DNA of 64,000 bases from Thalassospira profundimaris WP0211 (GTDB taxonomy: Bacteria; Pseudomonadota; Alphaproteobacteria; Rhodospirillales; Thalassospiraceae). The position numbers and the translations under genes are program-made. The stretch spans positions 248,001 to 312,000 of the forward strand of contig NZ_AMRN01000002.1 in NCBI RefSeq assembly GCF_000300275.1. Reading direction: 5' to 3'. Positions 32,641-41,797 of the stretch are shown here, piece after piece. The first letter of the stretch is position 1; every line of letters starts with the position of its first letter. The notes under the pieces were generated by a model. That model was not told the origin of the DNA, made no database searches, and worked only from the letters and a program-made list of their open reading frames with translations.

Positions 32641-33613
32641 AATCGGCACTCTCCGTGGCAAGTTGGGCGCGCTCCGGCGCCCAGCGCAGGGTCAGGCGCG
32701 CCAGAAGGGCGATGATGATCAGCGTCAGGATCACGCGTCCGACAAGGACAACCCAGATATCCGCACCAAGTGCCAGCATGATCGCCGTATCCTCGATCAG
32801 GGAATGTGACAGCGACAACCAGCTGAGCGACAGGAAAAGGGTGCGTTTGGGGTAATTGTTCTTGCGCGCCTCATCAATGATCAGCGCCCCGCCATAGGTA
32901 ATGCCGAGTAACACACCGATGGTGGTCACCGGCGCTACATCACGCGAAATGCCCGAAATGCGCAGGACCGGCATCATCGCCTGTGTGATGCGCGCGGTGA
33001 TTCCGGTTTTCTCCAGGATATCCAGCAGGATCAACAAGCCGACAATCACGCCAAAGGTCACCACAAGCGATTTGACCACCTGAATGGACCAATCCATCCA
33101 CGCGGCCAGCCCGCTGGTAGCGGCGGTCGCAGCTTCACTGCCGACCATCCAGGAAAAATCAACCGGCTCGGACAGCCATCCGGTCAAATCGCTGATCCAG
33201 GTTACCAATGCGGCATATCCGATCGCGGCACCCACGCGAAGGGCGGTGGTTGCCCAAAAACTCGCCCCGGCCCGTTTGACAATCGCCTGTTCGACCGGCA
33301 GGCCATGGGCAAACAGCATCATCGCACACAGCGCGCTCAGTTGTGCCGCGGTCATATCAAGATGGGCTGCCAGCCCGATAAAGGCCCCGACCGCGCCATA
33401 CATGCTGACCAACACACATGTCGCCCAGATCAACCCGGCCTCCGGCGGCAGCCCAATCAGCGCCATGACCGGCGCCAGCCAGTTGGATACCAGTTCAACC
33501 GCACCAAATTCCTCGGCAATGCGGACAATCACCATCACGGGCAACATCACCTTGATCAGGGTGATGAATAGTTTCTGGCTGCGGTTGATCAGGTCAAAGG
33601 CATAGCGATGCAT
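32639..33613 (-). CDS. Nucleoside-recognition (Gate) domain membrane protein
   Basis: A 324-residue inner-membrane protein with about eight hydrophobic helices and two Gate-type regions (PVMALIGLPPEAGLIWATCV and GISRDVAPVTTIGVLLGITYGG). This family includes SpmA/SpmB-like and nucleoside-transporter-like proteins; substrates are generally unknown. It diverges from an Lrp/AsnC gene, a common pairing for transporters and amino-acid-responsive regulators, but that gene is now interrupted by a transposon. Confidence 0.85.
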   Translation of the reverse strand: MHRYAFDLINRSQKLFITLIKVMLPVMVIVRIAEEFGAVELVSNWLAPVMALIGLPPEAGLIWATCVLVSMYGAVGAFIGLAAHLDMTAAQLSALCAMMLFAHGLPVEQAIVKRAGASFWATTALRVGAAIGYAALVTWISDLTGWLSEPVDFSWMVGSEAATAATSGLAAWMDWSIQVVKSLVVTFGVIVGLLILLDILEKTGITARITQAMMPVLRISGISRDVAPVTTIGVLLGITYGGALIIDEARKNNYPKRTLFLSLSWLSLSHSLIEDTAIMLALGADIWVVLVGRVILTLIIIALLARLTLRWAPERAQLATESAD

Positions 33614-34075
33614 GGGGCGGCAATCCGGTTAGGTACTGAGGGTTTTGATGGTGGTGGTAGGCGCATGTAAGGTCGTTCAAGGCCGCGATCATGCCACGGG
33701 TTTTCGATTTTTGTGCAGCGTATTTACGCATCTTCGTGCAATATGGAAGCGTTATTAAGCTGATTGGCGCGGTGGAGTTGCGTAATATGCCCGAACTGGA
33801 TCAGATCGATACCAAAATCCTGCGCCAGTTGCAGGTGTCAGGGTTCAGTGATGTTGAGAATACTACTAATTGAACCCCTTTTCGCACAAACTTTGAGCCG
33901 TTTTCGCACTAACTCTGAAGCAGTATCACTTCTTGCCTAGTTAGTTCATTTTTGCCGTAATGTCACAAGTCGTTTCAGGGCGATTACCCATGTCAATGCA
34001 ATCGGTCTATTTAAACTCTACGAGAAAACGTTCGTTTTCTAGTGCAATTTTTTATAATTATATTTCGATATCGTA

Positions 34076-34306
34076 ATGAATAGAAAAATAGGGTACGCCA
34101 GAGTTTCGACAACAGAGCAATCAACCGCTGCTCAAGTAGAGGCTTTGTATGAAGCGGGATGTGAGCTTGTTTTTTCTGATAGTGTATCTGGCGCAAAAAA
34201 GGATAGGGTCCGATTAAGAGAAGCAATCGCTCATATTGGCCAGGGAGACCAGCTTGTTGTTGTTAAAATTGATCGTCTTGCTCGATCCCTTACAGATCTA
34301 TTGCAG
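34076..34306 (+). pseudogene. Serine resolvase, N-terminal fragment
   Basis: Encodes 77 residues starting MNRKIGYARVSTTEQSTAAQ, with the catalytic Ser in ARVSTTEQ and VVVKIDRLARSLTDLL. It is cut at residue 77 by the left end of an IS3 element; the normal length is about 185-200 residues, so dimer-interface and DNA-binding parts are missing. It resembles Tn3/Tn5053-type resolvases (TnpR/TniR), consistent with the surrounding transposon ends. Confidence 0.85.
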
Positions 34307-35065
34307 TGAATAGCCCCTAGATTTGTAGACACCTTGCCCCCTAAAAATGAGGACAAGGAGAAGATCATGAGCACCTCCCGATTTACCGAAGATTTCAAGA
34401 TTGACGCGATCAAGCAGATTACTGAGCGGGGATATTCCGTTAGTGATGTTTCGCAACGATTGGGCGTCAGCACACATTCTCTTTATGCTTGGATGAAGCG
34501 GTATTCAGCGTCTCCTGGTAGCGCAGCAAGGGACGATCAATCGTCCGAGATCAGACGATTGAAGCAGGAACTGGCGCGTGTCACCGAGGAGCGTGACATC
34601 CTAAAAAAAGCAACCGCGTACTTCGCCAAGGATGCAAAGTGAGGTACGCGTTCATCAAGGCACATCGCGTGCAGTTCAGCATTCGTGCCATGTGTCGGAT
34701 GCTTTGTGTTCATCCGAGCGGATTTTACGCCTGGCGCAAGAACCCTTTCAGCAAAAGATCCTCTGAAGATCAGCGGCAGACTGAGTTGCTCAAGGAAGCG
34801 TGGCAGGATAGCGGCAAGGTCTACGGTTATCGCAAGCTGCACGATGACCTGCGTGATCAGGGTGAGACGTGCTGTCCGAACCGTGTAGCCCGACTGGCAA
34901 GGCTGGCAGGGATTAAAGCCCAGATTGGCTATAAACGCCGCGCCGCCAAGTATGGTGGTCGGCCCTCAATAGCTGTCGATAATACTTTGGCACGCCAGTT
35001 TGATGTTGCCACTCCTGACAAGGTCTGGGTGACCGATATCACCTACATCAGAACCTATGAGGGTT
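34307..35065 (+). mobile_element. IS3-family insertion sequence, left part
   Basis: The left end TGAATAGCCCCTAGATTTGT at 34307 cuts the resolvase gene. It carries intact orfA and most of orfB, then breaks near 35065 where IS481-type sequence starts. The right end of the IS is missing, so the copy cannot transpose alone. Confidence 0.8.
34367..34642 (+). CDS. IS3-family transposase OrfA
   Basis: A 91-residue protein with an HTH_Tnp_1 domain (TEDFKIDAIKQITERGYSVS, DVSQRLGVSTHSLYAWMK) and a leucine-zipper-like C terminus (SSEIRRLKQELARVTEERDI). The run of seven A residues followed by G at 34603-34610 is a typical -1 frameshift site that would fuse it to OrfB. The ATG at 34367 follows AAGGAG. 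Confidence 0.9.
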   Translation: MSTSRFTEDFKIDAIKQITERGYSVSDVSQRLGVSTHSLYAWMKRYSASPGSAARDDQSSEIRRLKQELARVTEERDILKKATAYFAKDAK

Positions 35066-35100
35066 TCGCGCATCGCCTTTGCAGACATCCGATCGGATGA
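34639..35100 (+). pseudogene. IS3-family transposase OrfB, truncated
   Basis: Frame overlapping OrfA by four bases. It encodes HTH_21 (MRYAFIKAHRVQFSIRAMCR, GYRKLHDDLRDQGETCCPNR) and the first part of the rve integrase core up to VWVTDITYIRTYEGF, where the first catalytic Asp lies. It then stops after HRLCRHPIG because the sequence switches to another element near 35065. The second Asp and the Glu of the DDE triad are absent. Confidence 0.85.
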
Positions 35101-35490
35101 GAAAAAGGAAAGCGCATCGCGTCTCTCAAGGCCGCTGTTGCCTATTACGCTAGCCTCGGCATCATCATCGTCGAGAGGGTCATGACCGACAACGGACCGT
35201 GCTATCGCTCCAAGGCCTTCAACAAAACCTGTGCCGCCTTGGGCGTGTGCCACGTCTACACAAAACCCTATACCCCGAAGACAAATGGCAAGGCCGAGCG
35301 GTTCATCCAGTCCTCGCTGAGGGAATGGGCATACGCCAGAGCGTATCAAAACTCAGAGCAAAGAGCCGAGGAACTGCCATACTGGCTCCACCATTACAAT
35401 GGGCACCGGCCTCACACTGCGATAAAAGGAAAACCACCCATCAGCCGATCAGGCCTGAATGTGAACAACCTTATGAGACTCCACAGCTAG
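35066..35490 (+). pseudogene. IS481-family transposase, C-terminal fragment
   Basis: Starts with SRIAFADIRSDEKKESA in one frame, shifts frame near 35120, and continues in another frame as SLKAAVAYYASLG, RVMTDNGPCYRSKAF, TPKTNGKAERFIQSSLREWA and YNGHRPHTAIKGKPPI to NNLMRLHS. These are hallmarks of the IS481 DDE domain (second Asp in MTDNG, Glu in GKAERFIQ). The N-terminal HTH and first Asp are missing. It is joined directly to the broken IS3 OrfB. Confidence 0.85.
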
Positions 35491-35537
35491 ACCATTCCGC
35501 GCTTGCGGCCACAATATTCTCAACACTTGAAGACGCG

Positions 35538-35819
35538 ATGGGTGCGCTTCACCAGCAAATTGTGGATATCGCAGAGAGTGCCAACAAAGATCGACCGCAG
35601 ATTGAATGGGATAATCTCTTCGTTGGAAAGGTTAGGCGACCGGTGCTCTTTCTCGGCCAAAGCATGGTATATCTACCAACATCAGCGGGTAAGCAAACAC
35701 CTACACCTCTGAAGATGCTTGTAATGTATGGCGCCAATGGCTCATTAGATACCATGGCGAAATGGCTCTCAGAAAACATGAATGCATGCAGCACTTGTTG
35801 CGCGGGAACTTGGATGTAA
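35538..35819 (+). CDS. Possible cargo fragment of unknown function
   Basis: An open frame that could start at the ATG at 35538 (MGALHQQIVDIAESANKDRP) and encode 93 residues; the same frame extends leftwards to the IS481 end. The composition looks protein-like (DNLFVGKVRRPVLFLGQSMV, SLDTMAKWLSENMNACSTCC), but I recognise no family. It may be the tail of a gene cut by IS481, or spurious. The remaining 297 bases to the transposon end at 36116 show no gene. Confidence 0.35.
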   Translation: MGALHQQIVDIAESANKDRPQIEWDNLFVGKVRRPVLFLGQSMVYLPTSAGKQTPTPLKMLVMYGANGSLDTMAKWLSENMNACSTCCAGTWM

Positions 35820-36609
35820 ACGGGTGGCCTATTCAGCTGCAAGGTGTCTTATGAACCTAGAACAGCTCAATAATCTGCGCCACGTGAGCTGCCAAATCAT
35901 GAGCGATCCGCAATTTCCAAGTAGCGAGCATTTGTGACTTTACGTCATGAGTGGCAATGCGGAAGCAAACAGTTCAATGTATACAATATTCATTACGTTG
36001 TTTTGCAATAACCTTGATCCATTCTCGACCAATTCTGCGTTTTTCGCATTAAATATGGACTCCTATCTATTTGGAATAAAAGAATAACTGTTTCGCATCA
36101 ATTGTGGTGCCCGACAGCAGGAAAACGCCGATATCCCCAATGCCGAATTGGCTGATCGGATCGGCCTGTCGCCCTCAGCCTGTTTGCGGCGCGTGGCCAA
36201 GCTCCGCCAATCAGGGGTGATCCGCAAAACTGTCGCGGTGATCGACCCAACCCAGGTCGGACGTCCGCTGGGTGCCGTGATCAATCTTGAATTTCATCGC
36301 CACGGCAATCAGTACCGCCAGGACTTCATCCGCAAGGTCCGTAAACTTGATGCCGTACGCCAATGCCATGTCGTCACCGGCGAAGTCACCGGGGTGATGA
36401 TTTTGCACATGCGCGACATGGCGGAATATACCGCCCTTTGCGAAACCCTGTTTGATGCCGATGACAACATCGTCTGGTACCGCACCTATATCATCACCGA
36501 AACGCTGAAGGATGAATTCGGACCGGCGATCTAGCCCCAACGTGAATGTCATTGGTCGATATGATCAAGATCATGGACGCGCCAACCGGATCGCGATAGT
36601 TTTTGGCTT

Positions 36610-36960
36610 ATGAACAAGCTGCTCCATATTTTCATGACCCTGTGTTTGCTCAGCGCCTCGGTCGCGGGCATGACACATATATCTGCTATATCTGCCTCGG
36701 CCTCCGCAATGCCGATGTCAGGGGCCGGCATGTCTCATGGAACCATGGAACAGATGATGGCGGATTGCGATGATTGCGCGGCGTCGCCACAGGTGGCCGA
36801 TGCCTGCGATATCATCTGCGCTGTTCCGGCCGTGATTGCCCGCAAGGAACCGCTGGCAAACCTCCTTTCGGACAAGCAGCTTCATATCCTGCCCGTGGCC
36901 CATCGTGCGGCCGGCATTACGCAACGCCCGGAAATCGCCCCGCCGCGCCTTCTTTCCTGA
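36610..36960 (+). CDS. Secreted Cys/Met-rich protein of the copper locus (116 aa)
   Basis: A 116-residue protein with an N-terminal signal peptide (MNKLLHIFMTLCLLSASVAG) and Met- and Cys-rich segments (SGAGMSHGTMEQMMADCDDC, CDIICAVP) suited to binding soft metal ions. It lies just before a multicopper oxidase gene. It resembles small periplasmic copper-locus proteins in size and composition, but I cannot name a family. Metal binding is an inference from residues and neighbours. Confidence 0.65.
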   Translation: MNKLLHIFMTLCLLSASVAGMTHISAISASASAMPMSGAGMSHGTMEQMMADCDDCAASPQVADACDIICAVPAVIARKEPLANLLSDKQLHILPVAHRAAGITQRPEIAPPRLLS

Positions 36961-37090
36961 CCCGACCCGGTCTGTATCGGCATTGCCCAAAGACCGGCCA
37001 AGTGCGCACGCCCTGACGAAGGTGCTGCGCGCCAACCATTCCGGCATGTGCAATGCCGGGAAACTGTCATCTGTCAGGAAAGTCATCCTC

Positions 37091-38602
37091 ATGAAGAACC
37101 TTTCCACTTTGCGCCCGTCACGGCGCCGTTTCTTGCAAACGCTGGGTGCCGGTGGCGTCACCGCCGCGGCCCTGTCTGCCGGTCTGCCCGCCATGATTCC
37201 GGGCTTCGGGCGCGGCATGGCCCACGCCGTTGAGACCGGGGGCGTCCAGCAAGTGACCGCCGCACCCGCCACGGCCCGCCTTATCCCCGGGGGTGCCATG
37301 TCAACACCAGTATGGGCGTTTAACGGCACGGTGCCGGGCTCGCTTTTGCGCGTTAAACAGGGCGAAGACGTCCATGTCCGCTTTGAAAATCAGCTTGCGG
37401 AGCCCAGCAGCATCCACTGGCACGGGGTCCGTGTTCCCAATGCCATGGATGGGGTGCCCGGCCTGACCCAAAAGCCGGTCGCACCGGGCGACACGTTCGA
37501 TTACCGCTTTAACGCCCGGGATGCCGGGACCTATTGGTATCATCCGCATATCAATTCACCGACCCAGCTTGCCCGCGGCCTCTATGGTGCCCTGATCGTC
37601 GAGGAGGCCGATCCGATCAGCGTCGATCGGGAATTTATCTGGCTGATCGATGACTGGCGTCTTGGGGAAAATGGCGAAATCGATCCGGTGTTTAACGCCG
37701 GGCACGATGTTGGTCATGCCGGGCGGCTGGGCGGGCTTGTCACCATCAATGGTGTGGCAAATCCCGATATTTCGGTGCGCCCCGGCGAACGGATCAGGTT
37801 GCGCATGATCAACACGGCCAATGCGCGGGTTTTTGCCATCGATTTTGCGGGTTTGGCACCGCATCTGATTGCCCTTGATGGTCATCCGGTCACTCCGCAT
37901 GTGCCGGACCTGCCGGTCTTTTTGTTCGCACCGGGCATGCGGGCTGATTTTATTGTTGATGTCCCACCCGATGCCAGTGGCCTGTTTTCCCTGATCGACC
38001 GTTTTTATGACGGGCTTGAAAACCCGTTGGCAAGCCTGCGGGTTGCGGGGAATCCGGTGCGCGGTGATATCGCGCAAACCAGCATGACCCTGCCCGATAA
38101 CCCGTTGCCCGAACCCGATCTGCAAAATGCCCGGCGCGAACAGTTGCTTTATACCGGCGGCATGATGGGCGGTGGTGTGCTGCGTCATCTTGTCGAAACC
38201 GGCAAAATTGATGCCGGCTTCCTTGGGGAAGTGCGCGGCATGGCGCAATCAATGATGGGCATGATGACCGGCGGCGGTATCTGGATGGTCAATGGCCGCG
38301 ATCCCGAACGGGATGAACTTGGCCCGCTCTTTTCACTCGGCCGCGGGGAAAGCTGTGTCGTGACCGTCACCAATGCCACGGCCTGGTATCACCCGATCCA
38401 CTTGCATGGTCATGCCTTCCGTGTGCTTTCACGCGACGGGCAACCGACCCGTTATCAGGAATGGCAGGATACCGTCCTTCTTGCCCCGGCAGAACAGGCC
38501 GAAATCGCGTTTGTTGCCGACAATCCCGGCGACTGGATGCTTCATTGCCACATTCTCGAACACAAATTCGGCGGCATGTCCGGCTTCATCCGGACCGCCT
38601 GA
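37091..38602 (+). CDS. Periplasmic multicopper oxidase (CueO/CopA-like)
   Basis: A 503-residue enzyme with a Tat signal (RPSRRRFLQTLGAGGVT). Cupredoxin domains carry the copper ligands HWHGVR, YWYHPH, HPIHLHGH and HCHILEHKFGGM, which together form the type 1 and the trinuclear sites. It would oxidise Cu(I) to the less toxic Cu(II) in the periplasm. The Met-rich loop GMAQSMMGMMTGGG near the third domain resembles the extra copper-binding segment of cuprous oxidases. The ATG at 37091 is chosen because the Tat motif follows it directly. Confidence 0.93.
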   Translation: MKNLSTLRPSRRRFLQTLGAGGVTAAALSAGLPAMIPGFGRGMAHAVETGGVQQVTAAPATARLIPGGAMSTPVWAFNGTVPGSLLRVKQGEDVHVRFENQLAEPSSIHWHGVRVPNAMDGVPGLTQKPVAPGDTFDYRFNARDAGTYWYHPHINSPTQLARGLYGALIVEEADPISVDREFIWLIDDWRLGENGEIDPVFNAGHDVGHAGRLGGLVTINGVANPDISVRPGERIRLRMINTANARVFAIDFAGLAPHLIALDGHPVTPHVPDLPVFLFAPGMRADFIVDVPPDASGLFSLIDRFYDGLENPLASLRVAGNPVRGDIAQTSMTLPDNPLPEPDLQNARREQLLYTGGMMGGGVLRHLVETGKIDAGFLGEVRGMAQSMMGMMTGGGIWMVNGRDPERDELGPLFSLGRGESCVVTVTNATAWYHPIHLHGHAFRVLSRDGQPTRYQEWQDTVLLAPAEQAEIAFVADNPGDWMLHCHILEHKFGGMSGFIRTA

Positions 38603-38643
38603 CCGCCCCAATGCTGCAATCGAAAAACGACAGGATCAAAACC

Positions 38644-39084
38644 ATGAAACGTTTCTTTGCATTTATGCTGACCCTTGGTCTCGCAACGATGAGTTTGACC
38701 GGCCACAGCCACGCCAATCCCTTGCAGGCAAAAGTCTACAAGGATCCCAATTGCGGCTGCTGTGCGATCTATGCCGATTATCTTGTCGCGCGGGACTATG
38801 AGGTCGAAGTGATCGAAAGCGATCAGGTTGTTCAGATGTCACGCATGATGGGAATTCCCGAAGAAATGCAGGGCTGTCATCTGACCATGATCGAAGGCTA
38901 TGCCATTTCCGGGCATGTCCCGTTAGAAACCATCGACCGCATTTTGGCAGAACGGCCTGAGGCCAAGGCATATACCCTGCCGGGCATGCCGATGGGCTCG
39001 CCGGGTATGGGCGGCGTCAAGAATGCCCCGTTCGAAGTCTATCAGATCAAGGACAGCACCGCCGAGGTCTACGACATCCGCTAA
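38644..39084 (+). CDS. DUF411 periplasmic metal-binding protein
   Basis: A 146-residue protein with a signal peptide (FFAFMLTLGLATMSLTGHSH) and the DUF411 core: KVYKDPNCGCCAIYADYL, with the C-x-C-C motif, and MQGCHLTMIEGYAISGHVP. DUF411 proteins commonly occur in copper-resistance loci and are thought to bind Cu. It starts 41 bases after the multicopper oxidase stop, probably in the same operon, and ends before a strong terminator. Confidence 0.92.
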   Translation: MKRFFAFMLTLGLATMSLTGHSHANPLQAKVYKDPNCGCCAIYADYLVARDYEVEVIESDQVVQMSRMMGIPEEMQGCHLTMIEGYAISGHVPLETIDRILAERPEAKAYTLPGMPMGSPGMGGVKNAPFEVYQIKDSTAEVYDIR

Positions 39085-39092
39085 CCGCCTGT

Positions 39093-39124
39093 AAGGCCCG
39101 GCCCCGACGATGGGGCCGGGCCTT
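39093..39124 (+). terminator. Terminator of the copper operon
   Basis: AAGGCCCGGCCCC pairs perfectly with GGGGCCGGGCCTT around GACGAT. Only a short AT-rich stretch follows, so termination strength is uncertain. The 272 bases from here to phaA contain no gene and presumably the phaA promoter. Confidence 0.75.
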
Positions 39125-39396
39125 ATAAGTCGAAATTATGCATGACATTGCCCTTAAAGTTGCGCACAGGGCTTGCGATCTCGCCGCTATAGGCACACAC
39201 TCTATGTATCGCCTGCTGGGAGTCCTTTGATGCTCCTCGCTTGCAAGTTGTACATATTCGACTGACCCGAAAGTGGTAGGTATCAGCGCTTGGAAATTTG
39301 CTGCGGCGCGGTAAGATTGAGGCAGGATCTGAGCAAGGCTCGTAACGACCTTCGCCCGATCTTTGGAAACGTAATCAGGATTAATCGGAGGATCTC

Positions 39397-40569
39397 ATGA
39401 CCGACGTCGTAATTGTGGGTGCCGCACGGACACCAATCGGCGCATTCAGTGGCACGCTGGCCAATACACCGGCGCACGATCTGGGTGCTATTGCCATCAA
39501 GGCTGCACTCGAACGCGCAGGTGTCGAAGGCGATGCTGTTGACGAAGTGATCCTTGGTCAGGTCCTGGCAGGTGGTCAGGGTCAGAACCCGGCACGCCAG
39601 GCCGCCATTGGTGCTGGCATTTCTGATCGTACAACCGCGTTTCTGATCAACCAGGTTTGTGGCTCGGGGCTTCGTACCGTTGCCCTTGCAGCCCAGCAGA
39701 TCATGACCGGGGATGCCAATATCGTCGTTGCCGGTGGTCAGGAAAACATGTCGCTTTCGACCCATGTCGCGCATCTGCGCGCCGGGCACAAAATGGGCGA
39801 TGTAAAATTCATCGACAGCATGATCAAGGACGGCCTGTGGTGTGCCTTTAACGGTTATCACATGGGCAACACCGCTGAAAACATTGCCAAGAAATGGGGC
39901 ATTTCGCGAGAAGAGCAGGATGAATTCGCGGCTGCCTCCCAGAACAAGGCCGAGGCCGCCCAGAAAGCCGGTCGTTTCAACGATGAAATCGCCCCGGTAA
40001 CCATCGCGCATCGCAAGGGTGAAACCATCTTTGATGCCGATGAATATCCGCGTCACGGCGCCACCGTCGACGGCATGGCCAAACTCCGCCCGGCCTTTGA
40101 TAAGGAAGGCACGGTGACGGCTGGTAACGCATCGGGCATCAATGATGGCGCGGCCGCCCTTGTCGTTATGTCGGCGGCTGAGGCATCCAAGCGTGGCCTG
40201 ACCCCGCTTGCGACAATCAAAAGCTGGGCGACGGCGGGTGTTGATCCGGCAATCATGGGTTCCGGCCCGATCCCGGCCTCGAAAAAGGCGCTTGAAAAGG
40301 CCGGCTGGTCGGCCGCCGACCTTGACCTGATCGAAGCCAACGAAGCCTTTGCCGCCCAGGCGATTGCGGTTAACCGCGACATGGGATGGGATACCGATAA
40401 GGTTAACGTCAATGGTGGTGCGATTGCACTTGGCCATCCGATCGGCGCATCCGGCGCCCGTGTGTTCACCACATTGCTGCATGAAATGCAGAAACGCGAT
40501 GCCAAAAAAGGTCTGGCGACGCTCTGCATTGGTGGCGGTATGGGGGTTGCGCTTTGCGTTGAACGCTAA
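39397..40569 (+). CDS. phaA: Acetyl-CoA C-acetyltransferase (beta-ketothiolase)
   Basis: A 390-residue biosynthetic thiolase. The acylated Cys is in [10 protein letters not shown]; the second site [13 protein letters not shown] holds the His, and [14 protein letters not shown] near the end holds the active-site Cys. It condenses two acetyl-CoA into acetoacetyl-CoA, the first PHB step. phaB follows 247 bases later on the same strand, with a hairpin between them at 40598-40626 (CGGGGC/GCCCCG) that may limit read-through. Confidence 0.97.
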   Translation: MTDVVIVGAARTPIGAFSGTLANTPAHDLGAIAIKAALERAGVEGDAVDEVILGQVLAGGQGQNPARQAAIGAGISDRTTAFLINQVCGSGLRTVALAAQQIMTGDANIVVAGGQENMSLSTHVAHLRAGHKMGDVKFIDSMIKDGLWCAFNGYHMGNTAENIAKKWGISREEQDEFAAASQNKAEAAQKAGRFNDEIAPVTIAHRKGETIFDADEYPRHGATVDGMAKLRPAFDKEGTVTAGNASGINDGAAALVVMSAAEASKRGLTPLATIKSWATAGVDPAIMGSGPIPASKKALEKAGWSAADLDLIEANEAFAAQAIAVNRDMGWDTDKVNVNGGAIALGHPIGASGARVFTTLLHEMQKRDAKKGLATLCIGGGMGVALCVER

Positions 40570-40816
40570 GCGACCTTTTGCCGGAAAATAACATATGCGG
40601 GGCGTCCTCTTGATGGGGATGCCCCGTTTGCATTGATGCAGAATTTGCTGCAGTGCGACGAAAGACTAAGGGCTTTTGTAGAATTCGAGGATGGAGAAGT
40701 AATAAAGTTACGTATATAACGCAATTTATGGATTAAAGTTACGCAAGTCGTAGAAGGGCAAGCTACGGAAATCGCGATGATGACACGTTTGATGAACGAA
40801 GTTTAGGGAGGCGACC
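40570..40816. promoter_or_regulatory. phaA-phaB intergenic region with hairpin and TAAAGTTACG repeats
   Basis: A hairpin at 40598-40626 follows phaA. TAAAGTTACG occurs twice, near 40702 and 40736, and the first copy is part of the small palindrome GTTACGTATATAAC. These point to an independent, regulated phaB promoter. No experimental site is implied. Confidence 0.45.
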
Positions 40817-41539
40817 ATGACAAAAACAGCACTGGTAACCGGTGGAACACGCGGGATCGGCAAGGCAATCAGTCTGTCACTCAAGGACGCGGGCTACACC
40901 GTTGTGGCGAACTATGCTGGCAATGACGAGGCCGCCAAGGCCTTCACCGACGAAACCGGCATTGCGACCTATAAATGGAGTGTCGCGGACGCCGATGCGT
41001 GTGCCGCGGGCATCGCCAAGGTCGAAGCTGAAGTCGGCCCGATTGACATTCTGATCAACAATGCCGGCATCACCCGCGACGGTTTCATGCACAAGATGGA
41101 GACCGAGCAATGGAACGCGGTGATCGACACCAATCTGAGCTCGCTCTTTTACATGACCAAACCGGTCCTTGAAGGCATGCGTGCACGCGGCTTTGGCCGT
41201 GTCGTCAATATTTCCTCGATCAACGGGCAGGCCGGTCAGTTGGGCCAGACCAACTATTCCGCTGCCAAGGCAGGCGTGCACGGCTTTACCAAGGCGCTTG
41301 CGCAGGAAGTCGCGCGTAAGGGGATTACGGTCAACACCATCGCACCGGGCTATATCAATACCGACATGGTGGCAGCCGTTCCGGAAAAGGTGCTTGAAGG
41401 CATCATCTCCAAAATCCCGGTCGGACGACTGGGCGAGGCAGACGAAATCGCCCAGGCGATCCTCTATCTCTGCGGCCCGAATTCCGGCTTCATCACCGGC
41501 TCCTGCCTGTCGATCAATGGCGGTCAACATATGTTCTGA
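40817..41539 (+). CDS. phaB: Acetoacetyl-CoA reductase
   Basis: A 240-residue short-chain dehydrogenase. The NAD(P)-binding TGGTRGIGKAI is at residues 8-18, NNAG at the centre, Ser and the YxxxK in TNYSAAKAGVHGF, and the family end GGQHMF. It makes (R)-3-hydroxybutyryl-CoA for the PHA synthase using NADPH. AGGGAGG precedes the ATG. A terminator follows the gene. Confidence 0.97.
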   Translation: MTKTALVTGGTRGIGKAISLSLKDAGYTVVANYAGNDEAAKAFTDETGIATYKWSVADADACAAGIAKVEAEVGPIDILINNAGITRDGFMHKMETEQWNAVIDTNLSSLFYMTKPVLEGMRARGFGRVVNISSINGQAGQLGQTNYSAAKAGVHGFTKALAQEVARKGITVNTIAPGYINTDMVAAVPEKVLEGIISKIPVGRLGEADEIAQAILYLCGPNSGFITGSCLSINGGQHMF

Positions 41540-41577
41540 TGTTTGCCTGTTGAGTAAAGCATAATAAACTAAGTAGG

Positions 41578-41607
41578 ACGCTCCGCTGAGATGCGGAGCG
41601 TTTTTTT
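41578..41607 (+). terminator. Intrinsic terminator of phaB
   Basis: ACGCTCCGC at 41578-41586 pairs perfectly with GCGGAGCGT at 41593-41601, followed by TTTTTT. The interval from here to manC shows no gene. Confidence 0.93.
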
Positions 41608-41797
41608 ACATTGGTCTAGGCTTGTGGAGCTTAGGCCCGTGTCTCACTAATGCAACAACTTATTCATTAGGTTGTATAAAATTTTTTGTCTGTATTGTTT
41701 GTTCAATATGTGACTGAGATGTTGGAAGGACAGTAAAAACTGTTCTATAAGCAGGGACAGTTTTGAACGACGCATTACCTGAAAGTGCTAAGTAGAT

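Larger units (their letters stand above)
33836..36116. mobile_element. 2,281-bp decayed transposon, TGTC...GACA ends, 5-bp target duplication
   Basis: The element begins TGTCAGGG at 33836 and ends CCCGACA at 36116. It is flanked by GCAGG at 33831-33835 and 36117-36121. Short TGTC ends and a 5-bp duplication are the signature of Tn7/Tn5053 (Tn402)-type elements. The left end carries TTTTCGCAC at 33879 and 33901, spaced 22 bases; TTTTCGCAT at 36041 and TTTCGCAT at 36091 lie near the right end. Only a resolvase fragment survives of its own genes; IS3 and IS481 remnants fill the centre. No transposase of its own remains. Confidence 0.8.
33787..36534 (+). pseudogene. Lrp/AsnC-family regulator split by a transposon
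   Basis: The first part (33787-33835) encodes MPELDQIDTKILRQLQ, the start of an AsnC HTH. The frame then enters the inserted element and stops after SGFSDVENTTN. The second part (36122-36534) encodes the rest: ADIPNAELADRIGLSPSACL, then the ligand-binding domain to DEFGPAI. Removing 33836-36116 and one GCAGG copy joins the parts in frame as LRQLQENADIPNAELAD, an ordinary AsnC sequence. The gene is therefore recently inactivated. A short protein from an internal TTG at 36148 would lack half of the HTH. Confidence 0.92.

Noticed and set aside
36148-36534. A complete small AsnC-like regulator
   Set aside because: It is the right half of the transposon-split gene; the first helix of the HTH lies at 33787-33835.
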